From Candidatus Roizmanbacteria bacterium CG10_big_fil_rev_8_21_14_0_10_45_7 (GTDB lineage: Bacteria; Patescibacteriota; Microgenomatia; UBA1406), in assembly GCA_002793745.1 (NCBI GenBank), contig PFEE01000011.1:1-5604 (forward strand): a DNA stretch of 5,604 bases, given 5' to 3'. The notes below the pieces were generated by a model. That model had not been told where the DNA came from. It did no database searches and worked only from the letters and a program-made list of their open reading frames with translations. Each line of letters opens with the position of its first letter. The stretch's first letter is position 1. The position numbers were made by a program, and so were the translations under genes. Positions 1-5,604 of the stretch are shown one piece after another.

Positions 1-2559
1 CACATGCTCGCCCAAACGATCACGGCGAATGAATTCAAACTCATAGATCGGCTCAATGCCCGACGTTACACCCACCATTAATGATGTTGAGCCGGTCGGC
101 GCCTGCATTAAGATAACCGAATTGCGGATTCCGTTTTTGCGGATTTTATCCTGCAATATTTTTGGCAGCGTCTTAATAAAGCGTCCCTGCAAATACAATT
201 CTTTGTCAAACTTACCAAACGCTCCGCGTTCTTTTGCCAGCTGAACCGATGCATCATATGCCTCATCGCGGATCAGTTTATAGATCTTGTCAATTATTTT
301 TAATGATTCGGGCGAGCCGTAGCGCACATGCAGCTTTATCAGAGTGTCACCCAAACCCATAGTACCGATACCAATGCGGCGTTCTCCCTCAAGCTGCATT
401 TTTCGGATGCCGTCAAAAATATACGTATCTTCGTCAATAATATTGTCCTGGAAACGCACTGCAGTTCGTACCGTCTTCTTCAACGATTCATAATCAAACA
501 CTCCGGGCGTTCTAAAGCCGTCATGTTGGCGTACAAACGCTGCCAAATTAATGGAGCCCAAATTACATACGCCATACGGAGGCAGGCCCTCTTCGCCGCA
601 ATTTGATATGAGTAAGCCATTTGCAGAAAATTTATGGATATCGGCAACGGTAATATCAAACACCTCCTCAACGCCATCTTCAACAAGCGAGTCAAACGTT
701 GCAATAAACGATTCCTTATAAGGGCCGCGCTGGTAGAGCGAGAGAAATGATTGCAGCTTCTGTTGTTTCGCCAACTGTAGAAACCCGATCAGCGCCGCAA
801 ACTTCACTAGGTTTGTTTTTGAAATAACCAATTCATGGTACGATTGGCAGTTGTACATCTTACTTCCTCCCTTACCGTCGGGAAGTAGTCGCTTCCCCTC
901 AGTACGCCTATTCTTGTAGATCTTGCTATAGATACCCAAATTCAAAAGTAGCTCTTGTACTTGCGTAAGCAAAGAAAGACTCACAGATGTGAGCCGCACA
1001 CTTACTCCCTTTTCAAGAGATCCGCTCACGGTACCATCGCTCGAAAACAATCCTTGTAGAAAACCCCGCTGCAGCTCTTGCGACCCTTCAAATACCTGTC
1101 GGGGAACGATATATTTATTCTCATGGGTAAGCCCATATCGTTGTACGACTCTCCACAATCGTACCGACTCAACCACCGCTTTATCTTCCCGCTCAATATA
1201 CTGCGGCTGTATTCTATACTGACGTGCTACCGTTTGTTCGCCCTCTACCATATGGTCAACCATATAGGCAAATTGTGATGCTAATTCTTCTTTCTCTTTG
1301 TGGTAAAAATACAATGTTGTCACATCTTTCTTAATAGACCCGTCTCCCACTAACCAACCCAATACCTGCCCTTCATCTAAATTCCCACGTACTCCAAAAT
1401 ATCCACCTGTTGAAAGCAGTAACTTTTCTCCCTTCCGCAGTTTTCCTGCTTCTTTTTTTCCAGCCAAGGTATAAACCTTATGGTCTTTGGTAAGGCGCAG
1501 TTGATACCCTTCTTTCGTCGTGAGACGGTAGACGGGCTTTACTCCAGTTTGCTTCACCGGCGTGGAAAGATAGTGCTTTCCGTTTACTACCACCAAAAAC
1601 GGCATCTTGGTATCATACAGCTGTCTCATGGTTTTTATCCCATTTGTTGTTGCTACATTCGTATCGCCCGTAACACAGGGGTTAACACAATTAATGCGGT
1701 TCCAATACCAGTTATTGTGCCATCTATTATACCGTTCCATAAATACGACGCCGGGTTCGGCCGATGCCCACGCTGCTTGGGTAATCAGATCCCAGAGGTA
1801 GCGAGCTTTAATGGTTTTTTTCACAATCACTTTTTTGCCCAGCTTTTTCCAGGTAACCATATCACCGTCCCATAATGTGTCGTATTCAGGATCGTGCACA
1901 TCAGGGAATACCAAGTCCCAATCACCATCGGACTTTACTGCTGCCATAAAACTGTCTGACACACATACCGACAAATTGGCACCGTTAATGCGGCTAAGGT
2001 CCTGCTTTACCGTAATAAACTCTTCTACATCGGGATGCCAATCCCAGATCATCAACATGAGGGCGCCACGACGGCTTCCTCCCTGCTGAATAATATCTTT
2101 GGTTGCCAATGAAAACAGCTCTGCCCAGTTACAGGGGCCCGATGAAAATCCATTTACCTTTTCGACACGGGCGCCGCGGGGCCGCAGCGATGACAGGTTA
2201 ATGCCCACGCCGCCGCCATGAGCCATGATTTCAATCATTTGCTTCAATGTTTCAAGGATTCCTCCGCGTGAGTCTTTGGGGCTGGGTATAACAAAACAGT
2301 TATAAAACGTTACGTCGTAACCCGTACCCGCGCCAGCAAGAATGCGGCCACCGGGCACATACTTAAAATTGTCCATGGCTTTGTAAAATTCTTGCTCAAC
2401 TTTTCGTTTCTTATCCTTGGTTTCGATACGGGCAACGCCACGGGCAATGCGTTTCCACATTTCTTGCGGTGTTTTCTCTACTGGTTTACCGTCCTTATCC
2501 TTAACCGAATAACGATCCAAGAAAACCTTTTGAGAAATTCCGTCTAAAGTCACTGCCAT
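1..2559 (-). CDS. nrdJ: Class II (B12-dependent) ribonucleotide reductase, intein-containing, 3' end missing
   Basis: Reduces ribonucleotides to deoxyribonucleotides in the cytoplasm, using adenosylcobalamin to make a thiyl radical. The frame starts at ATG 2559 and stays open for 853 codons to the window edge; 494 of these residues are host protein and 359 (residues 295-653) are an intein. The N-terminus enters the catalytic domain almost at once, with no ATP-cone. Residue C88 in YNCFVIPS matches the first redox cysteine. After intein removal the finger loop reads NP-CGEEGLPPYGVCNLGS: N293, C654 and E656 match the catalytic Asn, Cys and Glu (E. coli NrdA N437, C439, E441), and C665 is the second redox cysteine. 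The 11-residue step from C654 to C665 is the class II spacing, which argues against class I. Near the edge APTGSTSLMVGVTSGIEP matches the conserved TSGIEP region. The C-terminal tail lies outside the window. The start is 17 bases after the nrdR stop, so the two are probably one transcript; no Shine-Dalgarno sequence is visible. Class assignment is firm; allosteric type is not decided. Confidence 0.95.
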   Translation of the reverse strand, partial: MAVTLDGISQKVFLDRYSVKDKDGKPVEKTPQEMWKRIARGVARIETKDKKRKVEQEFYKAMDNFKYVPGGRILAGAGTGYDVTFYNCFVIPSPKDSRGGILETLKQMIEIMAHGGGVGINLSSLRPRGARVEKVNGFSSGPCNWAELFSLATKDIIQQGGSRRGALMLMIWDWHPDVEEFITVKQDLSRINGANLSVCVSDSFMAAVKSDGDWDLVFPDVHDPEYDTLWDGDMVTWKKLGKKVIVKKTIKARYLWDLITQAAWASAEPGVVFMERYNRWHNNWYWNRINCVNPCVTGDTNVATTNGIKTMRQLYDTKMPFLVVVNGKHYLSTPVKQTGVKPVYRLTTKEGYQLRLTKDHKVYTLAGKKEAGKLRKGEKLLLSTGGYFGVRGNLDEGQVLGWLVGDGSIKKDVTTLYFYHKEKEELASQFAYMVDHMVEGEQTVARQYRIQPQYIEREDKAVVESVRLWRVVQRYGLTHENKYIVPRQVFEGSQELQRGFLQGLFSSDGTVSGSLEKGVSVRLTSVSLSLLTQVQELLLNLGIYSKIYKNRRTEGKRLLPDGKGGSKMYNCQSYHELVISKTNLVKFAALIGFLQLAKQQKLQSFLSLYQRGPYKESFIATFDSLVEDGVEEVFDITVADIHKFSANGLLISNCGEEGLPPYGVCNLGSINLAAFVRQHDGFRTPGVFDYESLKKTVRTAVRFQDNIIDEDTYIFDGIRKMQLEGERRIGIGTMGLGDTLIKLHVRYGSPESLKIIDKIYKLIRDEAYDASVQLAKERGAFGKFDKELYLQGRFIKTLPKILQDKIRKNGIRNSVILMQAPTGSTSLMVGVTSGIEPIYEFEFIRRDRLGEHV
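601..1677 (-). mobile_element. In-frame intein in NrdJ (359 aa) with splicing and homing endonuclease domains
   Basis: This segment encodes residues 295-653 of the nrdJ precursor and has no counterpart in ordinary NrdJ. It starts with C295 (CVTGDTNVAT, block A). Block B is TKDH with T357 and H360. The LAGLIDADG endonuclease follows, and the C-terminal block F has DITVADIHKFSANG with H642. It ends in N653 followed by C654 of the host protein (block G, LLISN then C). Cys1, the block B TxxH, the terminal Asn and a Cys +1 are what a class 1 intein needs to splice itself out and rejoin the exteins. The penultimate residue is Ser652 instead of the common His. The insertion point lies between P294 and the catalytic cysteine, at the most conserved part of the reductase, where inteins typically insert. 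The frame is intact throughout, so splicing is expected to work. Leucine codon CTA occurs five times here and never in the visible exteins, a mild sign of a separate origin. Confidence 0.95.
901..1380 (-). other. LAGLIDADG (DOD-type) homing endonuclease domain inside the intein
   Basis: Residues about 394-553 of the precursor. The first LAGLIDADG helix is VLGWLVGDGS (399-408) with acidic residue D406. The second is RGFLQGLFSSDGTV (498-511) with D508. Between them NKYIVPRQV (481-489) fits the block D K-P pattern, and the stretch after the second motif (about 520-548) fits block H. Both catalytic aspartates are kept and the frame is intact, so the domain could still cut an intein-free nrdJ allele and drive homing. 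The domain edges are approximate. Whether it is active cannot be read from sequence alone. Confidence 0.85.
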
Positions 2560-2576
2560 AGTATTAGTAATTCAAC

Positions 2577-3023
2577 TTATAGTAACTTTTTAAGCTCACG
2601 CTCAAATTCTTCAACCTCTACAAACCGTTTGAACACTGACGCAAATCGAATGTAGGCTACTTTATCAATTTTTTTTAATTTTTGTGCAACTAAATTTCCG
2701 ATAAATGAACTCTGTATTTCCGTATTGTCCTGACGCCTTAGTTGTTCTTCAATCTCGTCTGTCAACAGCTCAATTTGCGCTCCCGTCACCTTTGTTTTTT
2801 CAAACGCCTTAATGATGCCCGACAGCAACTTTGAGCGATCGTACATATCGCGCCTGCCGTCACGCTTAATAACCACAATCGGTATGCGGTCAACTCGCTC
2901 GTAGGTCGTGTATCGTTTCGCGCATGAGCCGCATACCCGTCGACGACGCAACGCCGCTCCGTCCTCCGAAATGCGCGTCTCAACAACGTCGCTTTCCTTA
3001 AAACCGCAAAATGGGCATTTCAT
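2577..3023 (-). CDS. nrdR: Transcriptional repressor NrdR
   Basis: Represses ribonucleotide reductase genes by binding NrdR boxes, with its oligomeric state and DNA binding set by ATP/dATP bound to an ATP-cone. At 148 residues it is close to the usual family length. The N-terminal zinc ribbon has C3-x2-C6 and C31-x2-C34, with the family's Arg-rich run RRRRV just before the second pair and KRYTTYERV after it. The ATP-cone starts near residue 49 with VVIKRDGRR and continues to about residue 139; VAYIRFASV and the FVEVEEF segment near the end are typical of the family. The ATG at 3023 is fixed by the zinc ribbon, whose first Cys is residue 3. It lies upstream of nrdJ by 17 bases, and an NrdR-box-like palindrome precedes its own start, so it probably regulates itself and nrdJ together. 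No Shine-Dalgarno sequence is visible. Nothing in the protein looks degenerate. Confidence 0.97.
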   Translation of the reverse strand: MKCPFCGFKESDVVETRISEDGAALRRRRVCGSCAKRYTTYERVDRIPIVVIKRDGRRDMYDRSKLLSGIIKAFEKTKVTGAQIELLTDEIEEQLRRQDNTEIQSSFIGNLVAQKLKKIDKVAYIRFASVFKRFVEVEEFERELKKLL

Positions 3024-3030
3024 GTCAAAA

Positions 3031-3046
3031 ACACTACTATTAGTGT
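3031..3046. promoter_or_regulatory. NrdR box (operator) upstream of nrdR-nrdJ
   Basis: ACACTACTATTAGTGT is a perfect inverted repeat, ACACTA and TAGTGT around a 4-base centre. It matches the general NrdR-box pattern acaCwAtATaTwGtgt at its outer positions and deviates only in the four central ones. It begins 8 bases upstream of the nrdR start codon and falls just downstream of the transcription start predicted from the promoter at 3058-3085, a position suited to repression. NrdR boxes usually occur in pairs; I see no convincing second box at the expected spacing. The assignment rests on pattern plus position directly beside nrdR. Confidence 0.8.
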
Positions 3047-3057
3047 GTCCCTTATTA

Positions 3058-3085
3058 ATTAAACCCTAAATGAAATCTTTGTCAA
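3058..3085 (-). promoter_or_regulatory. Sigma70-type promoter of nrdR-nrdJ
   Basis: On the minus strand TTGACA (3085-3080) is a perfect -35 hexamer, followed by a 16-base spacer and TTTAAT (3063-3058), which matches five of six positions of TATAAT. Transcription would start near 3051, giving a leader of about 27 bases that contains the NrdR box. It lies in the 69-base gap after mrdA, so nrdR-nrdJ can be expressed separately from the wall gene. Confidence 0.7.
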
Positions 3086-3092
3086 GAGTATT

Positions 3093-4616
3093 TTATTGAG
3101 TAAAGTACGCGTCCAACACCGCTTTGGCAATAGGGGCCGCCACCGCCGAACCCTCACCGCCGTGTTCCACCAATACCGTTACGACAATTGATGGACTGTC
3201 AGCCGGAGCAAACGCAGTAAACCAAGCGTGAGGATCTTCGATTTTTGTCGTGCTTTCGGCCGTACCCGTTTTGCAGGCGACGCCAATAGATTTTCCTTGT
3301 ACCTTGTAGTTAAATAGTGGATAGCCCGTTCCGCCCGTTGAACAAGCTGCACGCATACCGGCGCGTATCAACTGTAAATGCTGGGGATTAATCGTTTGGT
3401 GAGTGCAGTCTGATTTCTGCCCCTTCTCAAACCTATACGGACACCACGTGCCGCCTGAGGCGATGAGGCTTACCGATGAATGCACCTGGGTGGGACTTAC
3501 TAACAAATATCCTTGGCCAATGGAAAGATTGATGGTGTCGCCCAGATACCATTGTTCACCAAACCGTTCCCGCTTCCATGCGTCATCCGGTAACGTTGAG
3601 GGAGTTTGCGCAAAAAATCCATCCATATCCGTTTTGCCATATCTAAATTGCTTTATCCACGACACCAACTTGTCTTCGCCACCCTGTATGCCCAGCGTAT
3701 AGAAAAAAATGTCGTTTGAACGGGCGATAGCCTTTACCACATCAACCAAACCCTCCCTCTTGCCATATTGTAAGTAGTACCAGTTACCAAACGATGTGCC
3801 GCCCACTTCCAGCACCCCCGTATCTTCAACGATCGTGCGCTCATCAATCACTCCATCTTCAAGCGCGCCTAGTGCATACAGAGGTTTCACCACCGAGCCC
3901 GGCGGATAGATTCCTGATACGACGCGGTTAAATAACGGCTGCTGGGGGTCGGCTGCATATTCTCCGTAGGCGCGTAGCGTATGAATAATACGCTGTGGAT
4001 CAAATGCCGGAGACGAATAAAAGGCAAGTACTTCGCCGGTTGTTGGATTGGTAGCCAACACCGCTCCTTGTTTTCCTTTTAATGCCTGTGCGGCAGCCTT
4101 TTGCAGTCTCGTATCAAGCGTGAGATACATGTCTTCCCCTTTTTTAGGCTGCGTTACCGCTAACTCAACCTGTTGTTCGCCTTGCGCATTCGTCATCACA
4201 TAACGCACTCCCGGTACACCCCTCAAGCGACATTCATAGATCCGCTCCAGGCCATACACACCCACCAATTCATTTGATCGTGCTTTAACCGGACAGGTTC
4301 TGTCTTTTAAATTTTTTTCACTGGGAAGACCCACATATCCAATCACGTGTGCATACAGCTCGTGATACGGATATTCACGCAGAAACGTATAGCGTTTGCT
4401 CTCTGCGTTGGTGGTTAGCAACTCATTATTGCGGTCATAAAAAACACCCCGAGGCGCGGATATTTCTATCTGACGAATCGCATTGCTATCGGATAGGCGC
4501 TGATAGTAGCTTGATGAAAAAACCGTTTTTTTTAGAAGCTCAACCACCAAAAGCGCATAGGCCAATAGGATAATACCAATCAAGATACGCGTGCGACCAT
4601 CGTAGAACCCTTTCAT
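3093..4616 (-). CDS. mrdA: Penicillin-binding protein 2, peptidoglycan transpeptidase
   Basis: Cross-links peptidoglycan during cell elongation, working with the RodA glycosyltransferase in the rod complex; anchored in the membrane with its catalytic domain outside. Residues about 11-28 form one hydrophobic anchor. A short pedestal domain follows, with the class B signature APRGVFYDRNNELL (54-67) and HVIGYVG (90-96). The transpeptidase domain has all three motifs: SVVK with nucleophile S241 and K244, SND at 300-302 (the SxD form common in PBP2), and KTGT at 449-452. The segments HAWFTAFAP (463-471) and VEHGGEGS followed by AAPIAKAVLDAY near the C-terminus favour PBP2 over FtsI. At 507 residues it is shorter than the roughly 600 or more of many PBP2 proteins, mostly through a reduced pedestal. 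It carries six cysteines, all after the anchor. No rodA is in the window. It follows the recombinase-like gene by 39 bases. Confidence 0.93.
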   Translation of the reverse strand: MKGFYDGRTRILIGIILLAYALLVVELLKKTVFSSSYYQRLSDSNAIRQIEISAPRGVFYDRNNELLTTNAESKRYTFLREYPYHELYAHVIGYVGLPSEKNLKDRTCPVKARSNELVGVYGLERIYECRLRGVPGVRYVMTNAQGEQQVELAVTQPKKGEDMYLTLDTRLQKAAAQALKGKQGAVLATNPTTGEVLAFYSSPAFDPQRIIHTLRAYGEYAADPQQPLFNRVVSGIYPPGSVVKPLYALGALEDGVIDERTIVEDTGVLEVGGTSFGNWYYLQYGKREGLVDVVKAIARSNDIFFYTLGIQGGEDKLVSWIKQFRYGKTDMDGFFAQTPSTLPDDAWKRERFGEQWYLGDTINLSIGQGYLLVSPTQVHSSVSLIASGGTWCPYRFEKGQKSDCTHQTINPQHLQLIRAGMRAACSTGGTGYPLFNYKVQGKSIGVACKTGTAESTTKIEDPHAWFTAFAPADSPSIVVTVLVEHGGEGSAVAAPIAKAVLDAYFTQ

Positions 4617-4626
4617 ACGTAGGGGT

Positions 4627-4632
4627 AGTATA
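4627..4632 (-). promoter_or_regulatory. Possible -10 element for mrdA
   Basis: TATACT on the minus strand matches TATAAT at five of six positions and ends 10 bases before the mrdA ATG. No good -35 hexamer lies at 16-18 bases (TCTTCT is the best at 17). If used, transcription would begin within a few bases of the start codon and give a leaderless or nearly leaderless message, in line with the lack of a Shine-Dalgarno sequence. Confidence 0.35.
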
Positions 4633-4655
4633 CCGGAAAAAAAGGTCTCAGAAGA

Positions 4656-5528
4656 TTACAGCTCGTCAAGCTTGTAGTTAGAAGAGGGCTGCTCTAGTTT
4701 TACCAAATCAAGAAATGATTCAGTTGAAGACAAGCGCTTGTGGCCAACGACTTTAGATACATAGGCAATGGGGACACCAGCGGCCAGCTGGTGGGCAATA
4801 AACGTATTGCGCAAATCGTTTACCTTAGCGTTTTCAATGCCTACCTCCTTAAAGCAGCGGTCTACCACATTGCGGATATTGCGAATCAAGAGTGGTTTTT
4901 TATTTTTGGTGATAAACAAATGATCTTCAGTGTCCGTTTGAGGCCGTACCGTTAAATACTCTTCTACCGAAGATTTAACCAGCTTATTCAGCTGAATTTC
5001 GCGATTTGCATTCTTACCATATTCCCGCACCACCAGCATTTCGCCTTTCATGTCCGATAGTCTGATGTTGGCAAGCTCTCCAATACGAATACCGGTTTGC
5101 AAAAACAGCTCAATAATAGCGTACGTTCGCTTGTCATTACGGGCATAATCACGCAAGGCACGATATTCGAGTTTGCTTAAGATACGGGGTTTGCTGTTCT
5201 CAAACCGGGGATGCGCCACATCAAGCGCCGGATTAACCGTTACGACGCCTTCAATTTTCAAAAAACGGTAAAAGGTTCTGATCGAATTAAGCTTTCGTGA
5301 AGCCGACTTTCGGGTATAGCCAGTCGTGATAAGCTCTTCAATAAAAGACTGTATGTTCTCTTTTTTAACCTCTACAATAGCCCCTACCTGAACTTTGGCC
5401 AGGTACCCCAAAAATTGCTCTATGTCTTTTTTATAGGCAACAATGGTGTAGCGAGATTTGCCTCTTTCTGTTAGGTGTGCTATAAATTTATTCAGGTACT
5501 CACTGAATACAATATTATCCGTTTGCAT
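4656..5528 (-). CDS. XerC/XerD-like tyrosine recombinase lacking the catalytic tyrosine
   Basis: A member of the phage integrase/Xer superfamily by fold, but probably unable to cut DNA. It has 290 residues from ATG 5528, close to the usual Xer length of about 300. An N-terminal SAM-like core-binding domain spans about residues 7-95. The catalytic domain spans about 115-280 with R148 in TGIRIGEL, K172 in the YGKNANRE hairpin, R240 in NDLRNTF, and H263 in VVGHKRLSS. Two key positions differ. The HxxR histidine is N237, and the nucleophilic tyrosine, expected 9 residues after H263, is F272 (STESFLDL, codon TTT). The frame is intact and well conserved elsewhere, so this looks like a maintained DNA-binding paralogue and not a decayed gene. 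An alternative TTG start at 5564 adds 12 residues rich in Ile and Phe; I prefer ATG 5528 because the TTG codon overlaps a likely -35 box and the extra residues do not match the family. No attachment site or phage gene is nearby, and a role in mobility or dimer resolution is not supported. Confidence 0.88.
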   Translation of the reverse strand: MQTDNIVFSEYLNKFIAHLTERGKSRYTIVAYKKDIEQFLGYLAKVQVGAIVEVKKENIQSFIEELITTGYTRKSASRKLNSIRTFYRFLKIEGVVTVNPALDVAHPRFENSKPRILSKLEYRALRDYARNDKRTYAIIELFLQTGIRIGELANIRLSDMKGEMLVVREYGKNANREIQLNKLVKSSVEEYLTVRPQTDTEDHLFITKNKKPLLIRNIRNVVDRCFKEVGIENAKVNDLRNTFIAHQLAAGVPIAYVSKVVGHKRLSSTESFLDLVKLEQPSSNYKLDEL

Positions 5529-5535
5529 ATGGCCT

Positions 5536-5564
5536 ATAATATCAAACCAAATAATAAAAAGCAA
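5536..5564 (-). promoter_or_regulatory. Possible promoter of the recombinase-like gene
   Basis: On the minus strand TTGCTT (5564-5559) is separated by 17 bases from TATTAT (5541-5536). The -10 matches five of six consensus positions; the -35 only three. The -10 ends 7 bases before ATG 5528, so transcription would start at or next to the A of the start codon, making a leaderless message. This supports the ATG over the upstream TTG at 5564, which would lie inside the -35 box. Confidence 0.45.
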
Positions 5565-5604
5565 TATACATTTTGGCCACTGCTGTACGTTATCTTCTTT
5601 TTTT

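Noticed and set aside
601..1677. A group I or group II intron, or a free-standing homing endonuclease gene inserted in nrdJ
   Set aside because: The frame reads through without stops, and the ends show protein-splicing blocks (Cys1, TxxH, terminal Asn then Cys). No intron RNA structure is needed to restore the reading frame.
480..2089. Several open frames of 64-131 codons on the plus strand and in another minus frame across the nrdJ and intein region
   Set aside because: They overlap a continuous, strongly conserved minus-strand gene, have no recognisable domains, and are explained as shadow frames.
3047..3080. A second NrdR box upstream of the clear one
   Set aside because: At the usual spacing the sequence does not match the box pattern; no convincing inverted repeat is present.
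4633..4660. A rho-independent terminator after the recombinase-like gene, suggested by a run of seven T on the minus strand
   Set aside because: No GC-rich stem of useful length precedes the T run, so the hairpin is missing.
3403..4955. Plus-strand open frames opposite mrdA and the recombinase-like gene
   Set aside because: They lie antisense to genes with clear motifs, show no family resemblance, and have no promoter or ribosome binding site that I can see.
4656..5528. Integrase of a phage or integrative element, with an attachment site nearby
   Set aside because: The protein lacks the catalytic tyrosine, the neighbours are housekeeping genes, and no tRNA gene or direct repeat pair is visible in the window.
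1..5604. Recoded TGA codon (as in Gracilibacteria or Absconditabacteria)
   Set aside because: All four genes read through in the standard code with no in-frame TGA, and the visible stops are TAA.
1..5604. CRISPR array, tRNA, rRNA or insertion sequence
   Set aside because: No regularly spaced repeats, cloverleaf, rRNA segments or terminal inverted repeats with a transposase were seen.

Overview
The window holds four genes, all on the minus strand and closely packed. Read in the direction of transcription they are: a tyrosine-recombinase-like gene (4656-5528), a penicillin-binding protein 2 gene (mrdA, 3093-4616), the ribonucleotide reductase repressor gene nrdR (2577-3023), and a class II (adenosylcobalamin-dependent) ribonucleotide reductase gene nrdJ. 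The nrdJ gene starts at 2559 and runs off the left edge of the window. No gene is supported on the plus strand and no RNA gene is visible. The last 40 bases (5565-5604) hold nothing I can assign.

The nrdJ reading frame is open for 853 codons. It is interrupted in frame by a 359-residue intein (601-1677) with splicing blocks and a two-motif LAGLIDADG homing endonuclease. The intein sits directly in front of the cysteine that should carry the thiyl radical. That cysteine is therefore both the +1 residue for splicing and the catalytic residue of the reductase. The precursor cannot be an active enzyme until it has spliced.

nrdR and nrdJ are 17 bases apart and look co-transcribed. Upstream of nrdR there is a good sigma70-type promoter (TTGACA, 16 bases, TTTAAT). 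Between it and the start codon lies a palindromic NrdR-box-like site (3031-3046). This suggests a self-contained loop in which NrdR senses dATP/ATP and represses its own gene and the reductase.

The recombinase-like protein has the fold and most of the motifs of the XerC/XerD family, but two catalytic positions are changed. The nucleophilic tyrosine is phenylalanine (F272) and the HxxR histidine is asparagine (N237). It is likely to bind DNA without cutting it, at least by the usual chemistry. This is the most unusual gene in the window.

The organism is bacterial, with moderate GC, and has a peptidoglycan elongation system. Compact genes, short spacers, no recognisable Shine-Dalgarno sequences, -10-like boxes only 7-10 bases from two start codons, and a short PBP2 together suggest a small-genome lineage such as the Candidate Phyla Radiation (Patescibacteria). 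That placement is an inference from general features, not from a marker gene. Nothing suggests an altered genetic code: the three visible stop codons are all TAA and no in-frame TGA occurs.
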